Assembly (NCBI RefSeq): GCF_004028635.1
Contig: NZ_RQJW01000003.1
Span: forward strand, 372,001-436,000
Length of the DNA: 64,000 nt
DNA from: Streptomyces cyaneus
Lineage (GTDB): Bacteria > Actinomycetota > Actinomycetes > Streptomycetales > Streptomycetaceae
Reading direction: 5' to 3'
The translations under genes and the position numbers were made by a program. Every line of letters starts with the position of its first letter. Positions within the stretch are counted from its first letter, which is position 1. The notes under the pieces are model-generated. The model searched no databases and was not told the origin of the DNA. It was given only the letters and a program-made list of their open reading frames with translations. This document shows, in pieces, positions 57,894-64,000 of this stretch.

Positions 57894-57908
57894 ATGGGTT
57901 CTCTGTGA
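57894..57908 (+). CDS. Possible leader peptide MGSL upstream of ABC-F gene
   Basis: ATG GGT TCT CTG TGA starts 8 bp past the -10, so it would be at or near the 5' end of the transcript and could be translated leaderlessly. Tiny upstream reading frames control several ABC-F resistance genes by drug-dependent ribosome stalling. At five codons, chance occurrence cannot be excluded. Confidence 0.45.
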   Translation: MGSL

Positions 57909-57916
57909 CAGTCCCC

Positions 57917-58039
57917 GCGCGACCGCGTCGAGCTCCGCTCCGCCGTCGCGCGTTCTCATCCGTGCTTGCGCCCCTCCCGTGATGCCGCCCGTCCGGCGTG
58001 CAGCGGAGTGATCCGGCGTGCGCGGATGCGTCCATCCGC
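57917..58039 (+). promoter_or_regulatory. Candidate attenuator hairpins in the ABC-F leader
   Basis: Hairpin 1: CGCGCGAC (57917-57924) with GTCGCGCG (57946-57953), followed by TTCTC. Its loop contains CTCCGCT (57934-57940), which can pair with AGCGGAG at 58002-58008 as an alternative fold. Hairpin 2: GCGGATG (58022-58028), loop CGTC, CATCCGC (58033-58039). Two exclusive folds between leader ORF and gene start are the hallmark of attenuation. Confidence 0.5.
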
Positions 58040-58078
58040 CCGTGCCGATCGGCTCGGCCGAGAACAGGGGACTCTTCC

Positions 58079-59728
58079 ATGTTCACCGCACAGCTATCCC
58101 TTCAGAACGTCACCCGCCGCTACGACGACCACACCGTGCTGGACGACGTGTCCTTCAGCATCAAGCCGGGCGAGAAGGCCGCCGTCATCGGCGACAACGG
58201 AGCCGGGAAGTCCACCCTGCTGCGGCTGATCGCCGGTCAGGACCGGCCCGACAACGGCGAGCTGACCGTGATCACGCCCGGCGGCGTCGGCCATCTCGCC
58301 CAGTCGCTCGCCCTTCCACCCGAGGCGAGCGTCCAGGACGCGGTGGATGTGGCTCTCGCCGACCTACGCGATCTCGAAGCGCGGATGCGCCACGCCGAAG
58401 CCGGGCTCAAGGGCCTGACGGGAGCGGAGCTCACCGCGGCGCTGGACGCCTACGCCCGGCTGCTCGCCCAGTACGAGGCACGCGCCGGCTACGAGGCCGA
58501 CGCCCGGGTGGACATCGCCCTGCACGGGCTCGGGCTGCCCGGCCTGGCACGGGACCGAACCCTGGGCACCCTGTCGGGCGGTGAGCGCTCCCGGCTGGCG
58601 CTGGCCGCGACCCTGGCGTCCCAGCCCGAGCTGTTACTGCTGGACGAGCCGACCAACGATCTGGACGACCAGGCGGTGGGCTGGCTGGAGGCCCACCTGC
58701 GGGCGCATCGCGGCACCGTGCTCGCGGTCACCCATGACCGGGTGTTCCTGGAACGGGTCACCACCACGATCCTGGAGGTCGGCGAGGGCAAGGTGACGCG
58801 TTACGGCGACGGCTACGACGGCTACCTCGCCGCCAAGGCCGCCGAGCGGCGGCGCCGTCTGCAGGAGTACGAGGACTGGTGCGCGGAGCTGGCCCGCAAC
58901 CAGAAGCTGGCCGCGACGAACGTGGCACGGCTGGAGGCGATCCCGCGCAAGCTGCCGTTCGCCGTGTTCGGCCACGGCGGCTTCCGCAGCCGCAGCCGTG
59001 GCCACGGCGCGATGGGCCGCATCCGCAACGCGAAGGAGCGTGTCGAACGGCTCACGGACCATCCGGTCGCGCCGCCGCCCGAACCTCTGGTGTTCGCCGC
59101 CCGCATGACGACAACCGACGGCCGGACGTCGCAGCCGGCGGCGGAGCTCACCGACGTCCGTGTCGGGGACCGGCTGCACGTGCCGTCACTGCGGGTCGGC
59201 GGCGAGGAGCGGCTGTTGATCACCGGGCCCAACGGGGCGGGCAAGACGACGCTGATGCGCGTGCTGGCGGGTGAGCTGCGGCCCGATGAGGGGACGGTGC
59301 GCACGCGGGGCCGGGTCGGGCATCTGAGGCAGGAGGAAACTCCGTGGCCGCCCCGCCTCACGGTCCCGCAGGCGTTCGCGTACGGTCGCGGAGGCGACCT
59401 GGACGAGCACACCGACCACCTGCTGTCGCTCGGCCTGTTCAGTCCTTGCGACCTGCGCCTGAAACTGAGCGAACTGTCCTACGGGCAACGGCGCCGGATC
59501 GAACTGGCTCGCCTGGTCAGTGAACCCGTGGACCTGCTGCTGCTCGACGAGCCCACCAACCATCTGTCCCCGGCCTTGGTCGAGGAACTGGAAGGAGCGC
59601 TGGCCGGTTACCGAGGCGCGGTGGTGGTCGTCACCCACGACCGCCGCATGCGCACCCGCTTCACCGGCACGCACCTGGAACTGAACGCCGGCCAGGTCGC
59701 ACAGCTCCAGGAGGCCGCAGCGAGCTGA
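58079..59728 (+). CDS. ABC-F ATPase (ribosome protection / antibiotic resistance type)
   Basis: A 549-residue protein with two ABC domains and no membrane segment. Domain 1: Walker A GDNGAGKSTLL, signature LSGGERSRLALA, Walker B LLLLDEPTNDLDD. Domain 2: GPNGAGKTTLM, LSYGQRRRIELA, LLLLDEPTNHLS. The basic interdomain linker (about 255-330) includes FGHGGFRSRSRGHGAMGRIRNAKERVERL (given in part), where ABC-F proteins reach into the ribosome. Members dislodge drugs from the peptidyl-transferase centre or exit tunnel. The leader region supports antibiotic-inducible control. Which drug class is not readable. ATG at 58079. Confidence 0.9.
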   Translation: MFTAQLSLQNVTRRYDDHTVLDDVSFSIKPGEKAAVIGDNGAGKSTLLRLIAGQDRPDNGELTVITPGGVGHLAQSLALPPEASVQDAVDVALADLRDLEARMRHAEAGLKGLTGAELTAALDAYARLLAQYEARAGYEADARVDIALHGLGLPGLARDRTLGTLSGGERSRLALAATLASQPELLLLDEPTNDLDDQAVGWLEAHLRAHRGTVLAVTHDRVFLERVTTTILEVGEGKVTRYGDGYDGYLAAKAAERRRRLQEYEDWCAELARNQKLAATNVARLEAIPRKLPFAVFGHGGFRSRSRGHGAMGRIRNAKERVERLTDHPVAPPPEPLVFAARMTTTDGRTSQPAAELTDVRVGDRLHVPSLRVGGEERLLITGPNGAGKTTLMRVLAGELRPDEGTVRTRGRVGHLRQEETPWPPRLTVPQAFAYGRGGDLDEHTDHLLSLGLFSPCDLRLKLSELSYGQRRRIELARLVSEPVDLLLLDEPTNHLSPALVEELEGALAGYRGAVVVVTHDRRMRTRFTGTHLELNAGQVAQLQEAAAS

Positions 59729-59750
59729 CCCCCACAAGCCCCGACGCCGG

Positions 59751-59778
59751 GCGGGACAGCGCACTCACGCTGTCCCGC
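59751..59778. terminator. Perfect bidirectional hairpin between ABC-F and methyltransferase genes
   Basis: GCGGGACAGCG (59751-59761) and CGCTGTCCCGC (59768-59778) pair perfectly over 11 bp with a 6-nt loop. It lies between two converging genes and can serve both. Confidence 0.85.
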
Positions 59779-59815
59779 TCCCCGTTGACGCCGACGGCGC
59801 GCTCGCCAGGCGACG

Positions 59816-60610
59816 CTATGGCTTTCGCGCCACACCGCCGAAGTCGTCGACCTCGGCGGGAGCCTGCTCACCGGACTCGCCGGCGCGCCACCGGGAGACG
59901 GAGACCACGCCGGGCTCCAGCAGCTCCAGGCCCGCGAAGAACCGGGCGAGTTCCTCCGGGCTGCGGTTGACACGGGGGTTGTCGCTCGCCTCGTTCCACT
60001 GCTCGATCATCTCGCGCATCTGCTGCGGGTTGAGCACCTCGGTGTCGTCGCACAGCACGAGATGGCTGCCGGAGGGCAGTGCGTCCACCAGGCGCCTGAC
60101 GATGTCGTAGACCGTGTCGTCGGTGATGTGGGCGGTGATGCCCAGCAGGATCAGCGCGACCGGCTGGGTGAAGTCCAGTGTCTTGGCGGCCTGTTCCAGA
60201 ATGGCCTCGGGATCGCGCAGGTCGGCGTCGATGTAGTCCGTGGCCCCTTCGGGCGTGCTGGTGAGCAGCGCCTCGGCATGCGCCAGGACGACCGGGTCGT
60301 GATCGACGTAGACGATCCGGGTTTCCGGGACCAGTCTCTGGGCGACCTCATGGGTGTTGTTCGCGGTGGGCAGGCCGGTCCCCACGTCGAGGAACTGTCG
60401 TATACCGGCCTCACCGACGAGATACTCCACCGTCCTGACGAGGAACGCCCGCTGCGCCAGGGCGATGTCGAGGATCGCCGGGTTGGCGCCGGCTATCTGG
60501 TCGCCGACCTGCCGGTCGATCTCGTAGCAGTCCTTGCCGCCGAGCCAGTAGTTCCAGATCCGAGCCGAGTGCGGCACGCCGCTGTTGATGAGCGGACGTT
60601 CAATTGGCAT
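59816..60610 (-). CDS. DUF574-family SAM-dependent methyltransferase
   Basis: A 264-residue protein of the large Streptomyces SAM-MTase group. Signatures: SARIWNYWLGGKDCYEIDRQVGD, the SAM-binding FLDVGTGLPTANNTHEVAQ, IVYVDHDPVVLAHA, LILLGITAHI and SHLVLCDD. The substrate is unknown; the family is massively expanded in actinomycetes. ATG at 60610 with GGGGAGC upstream; an ATG at 60646 lacks a site. Confidence 0.88.
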   Translation of the reverse strand: MPIERPLINSGVPHSARIWNYWLGGKDCYEIDRQVGDQIAGANPAILDIALAQRAFLVRTVEYLVGEAGIRQFLDVGTGLPTANNTHEVAQRLVPETRIVYVDHDPVVLAHAEALLTSTPEGATDYIDADLRDPEAILEQAAKTLDFTQPVALILLGITAHITDDTVYDIVRRLVDALPSGSHLVLCDDTEVLNPQQMREMIEQWNEASDNPRVNRSPEELARFFAGLELLEPGVVSVSRWRAGESGEQAPAEVDDFGGVARKP

Positions 60611-60959
60611 GGGTGCTCCCCGAGTTGAGCGCGGACGTCTGTGCATAACCTAGACGTGGGTCGGGGGTCGCCGGCGAGGTGGTGGGCTTTGGCACGCCCG
60701 TGGCGGCCGATGCCGGTGCAGCGGGGCGGGTCGCCAACGGGCGGGGCGGTCGCCGAGGTGCGGGGCGGGCGTCACCTTCACCGCCGGTGCGGTCGGCCGC
60801 GCCGAGCCGGACCCATTCCGCCGAGTGAGCTCCAGGCCCTGCCCACGGGCGACGCCCGCGTCACCCGAACGCCTCAGGGACGGCACCGCACAGAATGACG
60901 TATCCGGACATATCCGGATACGGTGATCGCGGATCGGGGCTGCAGCGGAAGGGGCCGGC
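60611..60959. other. Intergenic region upstream of the injection-system operon
   Basis: A 349-bp stretch with no supportable gene. Its only notable element is the dyad at 60899-60922 near the downstream end. The rest is G/C-rich with no clear repeats. Confidence 0.5.
60899..60922. promoter_or_regulatory. Perfect 9-bp dyad CGTATCCGG-N6-CCGGATACG before the sheath gene
   Basis: Arms 60899-60907 and 60914-60922 with spacer ACATAT, centred about 50 bp before the sheath ATG. The centre also contains ATATCCGGATA-like overlap. This is by far the strongest operator candidate for the contractile injection system genes; it probably binds a dimeric repressor or activator. Confidence 0.65.
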
Positions 60960-62816
60960 ATGCCGGTGAACGTCACCTACCCGGGTGTCTACGTCGACGA
61001 GGTCAAGAGTTCCGTCAAGACGATCACGGGCGTTCCCACCGCCGTGGCCGCCTTCGTCGGTCATGCGCCGCGCGGCCCGGCAGACCGGCCGGTGCACATC
61101 ACCGGCTGGGCCGACTACGAGGCCGTCTTCGGCGGCTTGCGGGCGAACTGCCCGCTGAGCTACGCGGTCTACCAGTTCTATCTGAACGGCGGCAGCGAGG
61201 CCGAGATCGTCAGGGTGGTGAAGGACGAGAAGACGGTCCGCCTGCCGCTCGGCACGAGCGCCGCCCGACCCGCGAGGGAGTCCGCACGGCCCTCGCCAGC
61301 GCCCGCGCCCGCGGCGGGCGGTGAGGGTGGCGAGTCCTCCGCCGGCACCGGGGAGGACGAATCCTCCGGCGAGGACAAGAAGAAGGGCCGGGGCGAGCAC
61401 GAGTCCGGCGGTGACGCCAGGCGGTCCTCGGCCTCCGGATCGTCGGGGGCGGCTTCCGCAAACGGCCCGGCCTTGCTCGCCGCCTCCCCTGGACGGTGGG
61501 CGCGCAAACTTCGCGCCCGCGTCGACTGGGACACCGCCGAGGGGAAAATCCCGGATCAGAAGCGGAAGCTGTTCAATCTCACGGTCCGAGACCTGGAGAC
61601 AGGCGCGGAGGAGCGCTACCTCAACGTCAGTATCGAGCCGGACAGTCCCCGCAATCTCGCGCACCTGCTGGAGTCCTCTCAACTCGTGCGCGTCGAGGAC
61701 CCGAAGGCCACCATCCACGCGGTGCCCGAGGAAAACTCCGATCCGAAGGACGGAGTGGATCCCTTCACCACGGCCGAAGTTGCGCCGGCCGGGCAGCCGC
61801 CGTACTGCTATGCCCCTGCCGAGACGGGGGGCAGCCAGACGGACGCGGACGAACGGCCCGAGGAGCTGAAGCCGTACCGGGGCGACCCAGCAGCCAAGAC
61901 CGGCCTCTATCAGCTGCTGAAAACGGACATCTTCAACATCCTGTGCCTGCCCGACGTCCATTGGCTCGACGAGAAGTTGCGGGCCACGGGCGGGAGCGTG
62001 AACGCCCTGCTCGTCCCTGCGCTGCAGTTGTGCGTCGAGCGGCGGGCCATTCTGCTGGTCGACCCGCCCGCATCGTGGACCGGCGGGCAGGATGGCGGCG
62101 ACTCCAAAGCCGCTGTCGTGGGCACCGTCCTGACGAATATGAAGGAGCTGGAGCTGGGTGACCCCGGCAAGAACGCCGCGGTCTACTACCCCCGTGTCCT
62201 CGCGCCCGACCCCCTGCTCGGCGGCGCCGTCCGGCCCTTCCCGCCCTGCGGTGTGATGGCCGGCGTGCTCGCCCGGACCGACGTCCAGCGCGGGGTCTGG
62301 AAGGCACCGGCCGGTACGGATGCCTCGCTGGGCGGTGTCACTGAGCTCGAGGTGCCGCTGACGGACCTGGAGATCGGGCGGCTGAACCCGGTCGGAGTCA
62401 ACTGCCTGCGGCGGCTGCCCGCGGCCGGTCCGGTCGCCTGGGGGGCGCGGACGCTGCGCGGCGCCGACCGGCTCGCCAGCGAATGGAAGTACCTCCCGGT
62501 GCGCCGGCTCGCGCTCTTCATCGAGGAGAGCCTGTTCCGGGGCACGCACTGGGTGGTGTTCGAGCCGAACGACGAGCCGCTGTGGGCCTCGATCCGGCTG
62601 AACGTCGGCGCCTTCATGAACTCCCTCTTCCGAGCGGGCGCGTTCCAGGGCCGTACGCCCCAGGACGCCTATCTCGTGAAGTGCGACAAGGACACCAACC
62701 CGCAGAACGACATCGATCGCGGCATCGTCAACATCCAGGTGGGCTTCGCCCCGCTCAAGCCCGCGGAGTTCGTGATCGTGCACATCCAGCAGCTCGCCGG
62801 CCAGATCCAGGTCTAG
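60960..62816 (+). CDS. Phage-tail-like contractile sheath protein (eCIS)
   Basis: A 618-residue sheath. N-terminal TYPGVYVDEVKSSVKTITGVPTAVAAFVGHAPRG (given in part) is the sheath signature; conserved core GRLNPVGVNCLRRLPAAGPVAWGARTL and C-terminal RRLALFIEESLFRGTHWVVFEPNDEPLW match the sheath domain that polymerises around the tail tube and contracts. A low-complexity Ser/Gly/Glu/Lys stretch interrupts the domain at about 100-170. GGAAGGGG precedes the ATG at 60960. It is the first gene of an extracellular contractile injection system operon, not a prophage, since no capsid or integrase genes are visible. Confidence 0.92.
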   Translation: MPVNVTYPGVYVDEVKSSVKTITGVPTAVAAFVGHAPRGPADRPVHITGWADYEAVFGGLRANCPLSYAVYQFYLNGGSEAEIVRVVKDEKTVRLPLGTSAARPARESARPSPAPAPAAGGEGGESSAGTGEDESSGEDKKKGRGEHESGGDARRSSASGSSGAASANGPALLAASPGRWARKLRARVDWDTAEGKIPDQKRKLFNLTVRDLETGAEERYLNVSIEPDSPRNLAHLLESSQLVRVEDPKATIHAVPEENSDPKDGVDPFTTAEVAPAGQPPYCYAPAETGGSQTDADERPEELKPYRGDPAAKTGLYQLLKTDIFNILCLPDVHWLDEKLRATGGSVNALLVPALQLCVERRAILLVDPPASWTGGQDGGDSKAAVVGTVLTNMKELELGDPGKNAAVYYPRVLAPDPLLGGAVRPFPPCGVMAGVLARTDVQRGVWKAPAGTDASLGGVTELEVPLTDLEIGRLNPVGVNCLRRLPAAGPVAWGARTLRGADRLASEWKYLPVRRLALFIEESLFRGTHWVVFEPNDEPLWASIRLNVGAFMNSLFRAGAFQGRTPQDAYLVKCDKDTNPQNDIDRGIVNIQVGFAPLKPAEFVIVHIQQLAGQIQV

Positions 62817-62845
62817 GTCGAGATCCAGCTCCAGGAGGACGACCG

Positions 62846-63367
62846 ATGCCCGAAGTCAAGCGCCGGGACCCGTTCAAGAACTTCCGGTTCCGGGTGAAGT
62901 TCAGCGGCGAGACCGACTACATCGCGGGAATCAGCAAGGTCAGCGGGCTCAAGCGCACCACCGAGGTCATCCGGCATCGCGACGGCGGAGACCCCGGCAC
63001 CAGCCGCAAGCTTCCCGGCCGCACCGAGTACGAGGCGATCACCCTCGAACGCGGCTGCACCGTCGACACCGCCTTCGAGGAGTGGGCCAACCGCGTCTGG
63101 AGCCTGAAGAACTCGTCGGGCGGGTTGGAGACTTCGCTGAAGGACTTCCGGCGCGACCTCATCATCGACGTCTTCGACGAGGGCGGACAGCAGGTGCTGT
63201 CCTACTCCGTCCATGACTGCTGGGTCTCCGAGTACCAGGGGCTGCCCGAACTGGACGCCGGTTCCAACGGCGTGGCTTTCGAGCACATCAAGGTGGAGCA
63301 CCACGGCTGGGTTCGGGAGCACACCAACCCGCCGCAGGAACCGCAGTTCTCCGACACCGCGGGGTGA
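62846..63367 (+). CDS. Phage-tail-like inner tube protein
   Basis: A 173-residue T4 gp19-like tube protein: DPFKNFRFRVKFSGETDYIAGISKVSGLKR at the N-terminus (given in part), EYEAITLERGCTVDTAFEEW, and GVAFEHIKVEHHGWVRE. It forms the hexameric tube inside the sheath. AGGAGG lies 8 nt before the ATG at 62846. Its stop overlaps the next GTG by 4 nt. Confidence 0.93.
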   Translation: MPEVKRRDPFKNFRFRVKFSGETDYIAGISKVSGLKRTTEVIRHRDGGDPGTSRKLPGRTEYEAITLERGCTVDTAFEEWANRVWSLKNSSGGLETSLKDFRRDLIIDVFDEGGQQVLSYSVHDCWVSEYQGLPELDAGSNGVAFEHIKVEHHGWVREHTNPPQEPQFSDTAG

Positions 63368-64000
63368 GCGGGGTGCCGCGGCAGCTGACCGAGGCGAACG
63401 TCCTCGACGTGTGGGAGAGCGGGCTCGCCGGGCCACCGGCGGCTCGCTCCCTGCTGCTCGCCTCGCTGGCGGCGCCAAGCGGGCACAGCGTCGCGGACCT
63501 GCCGCTCAGCGCGCTCAACTCCCTTCTGCTCGAGCTGCGCCGCGGTGCGTTCGGCGACGCGCTGCCGTGCACGGCGGACTGCCCGGAGTGCGGCGAGAGT
63601 CTCGATGTCACCGTGACGGCGGGCGAGTTGCTGCCTTGCGGAGGCGGCGGCGCCGTGGCCGCTACGGCGACTGTGACGTCGTACGGCAGGACGGTCACGT
63701 ATCGCGCGCTGACCGGGCGGGACGTCCGCGCCGTCGATCCCGCCGCGCCCGGCGCCCGCCAGGCCCTGCTGCGGCGCTGCGTCCTGCGCGTCGACCCACC
63801 GGCCGACGACCTGCCCGACGAGGTCCTGGAGGACGTCGCCCGGCTGCTCGCCGACCTCGACCCCGGCGCCGATGCCGTCCTCCCCCTGAACTGCCCGCAG
63901 TGCGACCACAGTTGGGATGCTGCCCTCGACCTCGCCGAACACCTGTGGACCGACGTGTCCGGTTACGTGCGCCGCCTCCTGCACGAAGTGCACGCCCTCG
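63364..64000 (+). CDS. Cys-rich baseplate/assembly protein of the injection system (partial)
   Basis: The gene runs off the right edge; 212 codons are visible. The GTG at 63364 overlaps the tube stop (GTGA). It opens LTEANVLDVWESGLAGPPAARSLLLASLAAP (given in part) and has two CxxC zinc-ribbon pairs, CTADCPECGES and NCPQCDHSW. This is the small Cys-rich protein that follows the tube gene in eCIS operons, related to T4 baseplate or tape-measure chaperones. The rest of the operon (hub, baseplate, ATPase, effectors) must lie beyond the window. Confidence 0.75.
   Translation, partial: MSGVPRQLTEANVLDVWESGLAGPPAARSLLLASLAAPSGHSVADLPLSALNSLLLELRRGAFGDALPCTADCPECGESLDVTVTAGELLPCGGGGAVAATATVTSYGRTVTYRALTGRDVRAVDPAAPGARQALLRRCVLRVDPPADDLPDEVLEDVARLLADLDPGADAVLPLNCPQCDHSWDAALDLAEHLWTDVSGYVRRLLHEVHAL

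Noticed and set aside
60960..64000. Prophage
   Set aside because: Only tail-type genes are seen, in the order of an injection system, with no integrase, capsid, portal, terminase or lysis genes in view.

Overview
The window reads as chromosomal DNA of a Streptomyces: very high G+C, strong G/C bias at third codon positions, GGAGG-type ribosome sites, GTG starts, and families such as NsdB, DUF397, DUF6479, the DUF574 methyltransferase, LAL regulators and penicillin-acylase-type amidohydrolases. The combination of an nsdB-like gene, a second cytochrome bc/aa3 module and many accessory catabolic genes suggests a position towards a chromosome arm rather than the conserved core. I recognised no tRNA, rRNA, CRISPR array or intact insertion sequence. 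One IS5-type transposase remnant is present near 38.7-38.9 kb.

Layout. 0-10.5 kb: nsdB-like regulator, a phosphotransferase, a secreted amidase, a Tat-exported GH95 fucosidase, a hypothetical protein, a kinase-fold protein with a degenerate catalytic loop, a tandem universal stress protein and an orphan DUF397 protein. 10.5-16.4 kb: an acyl-CoA catabolic block, with a four-gene operon (two thiolase-fold proteins, a DUF35 protein, an enoyl-CoA hydratase) divergent from an acyl-CoA synthetase across a TetR-like dyad. 16.5-21 kb: membrane sulfatase-like protein, Excalibur-domain surface protein and a KhtU/KhtT-type K+/H+ antiporter pair. 21.3-26.7 kb: phenylacetate-CoA ligase, another acyl-CoA ligase and an exported penicillin/AHL-acylase-type hydrolase. 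27-32.5 kb: a P450 and terpene synthase pair followed by a large LAL regulator. 32.5-37.2 kb: an acyl-CoA ligase/nitronate monooxygenase operon with the same dyad as at 14.67 kb, then a Tat-exported serine hydrolase. 37.2-45 kb: a MATE pump beside the IS5 remnant, FAD oxidoreductase, TPR-bearing Ser/Thr kinase, DUF2236 protein, and an acyl-CoA dehydrogenase with a KstR-like box.

45-56 kb looks like a stress and energy module: a Cys-rich four-helix copper protein, two small membrane or cytosolic proteins, a second cytochrome b, cytochrome oxidase subunits I and IV, polyphosphate kinase 2, a second universal stress protein, and a GH65 disaccharide phosphorylase coupled to a beta-phosphoglucomutase. 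56-60.6 kb: a LysR/EamA divergent pair, then an ABC-F protein with a leader (promoter, MGSL mini-ORF, alternative hairpins) typical of ribosome-mediated attenuation, and a DUF574 methyltransferase. From 60.9 kb to the right edge the window enters a contractile injection system (tail sheath, tail tube, Cys-rich baseplate/chaperone-like protein), preceded by a near-perfect 24-bp dyad.

The strongest new leads are the ABC-F leader, the terpene synthase with an altered NSE metal site and its dyad-rich promoter, the shared dyad linking two acyl-CoA operons 20 kb apart, the dyad controlling the injection-system operon, and a 15-bp minisatellite found in two separate intergenic regions in opposite orientation. 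Functional statements rest on motif reading by eye; no database search was run.
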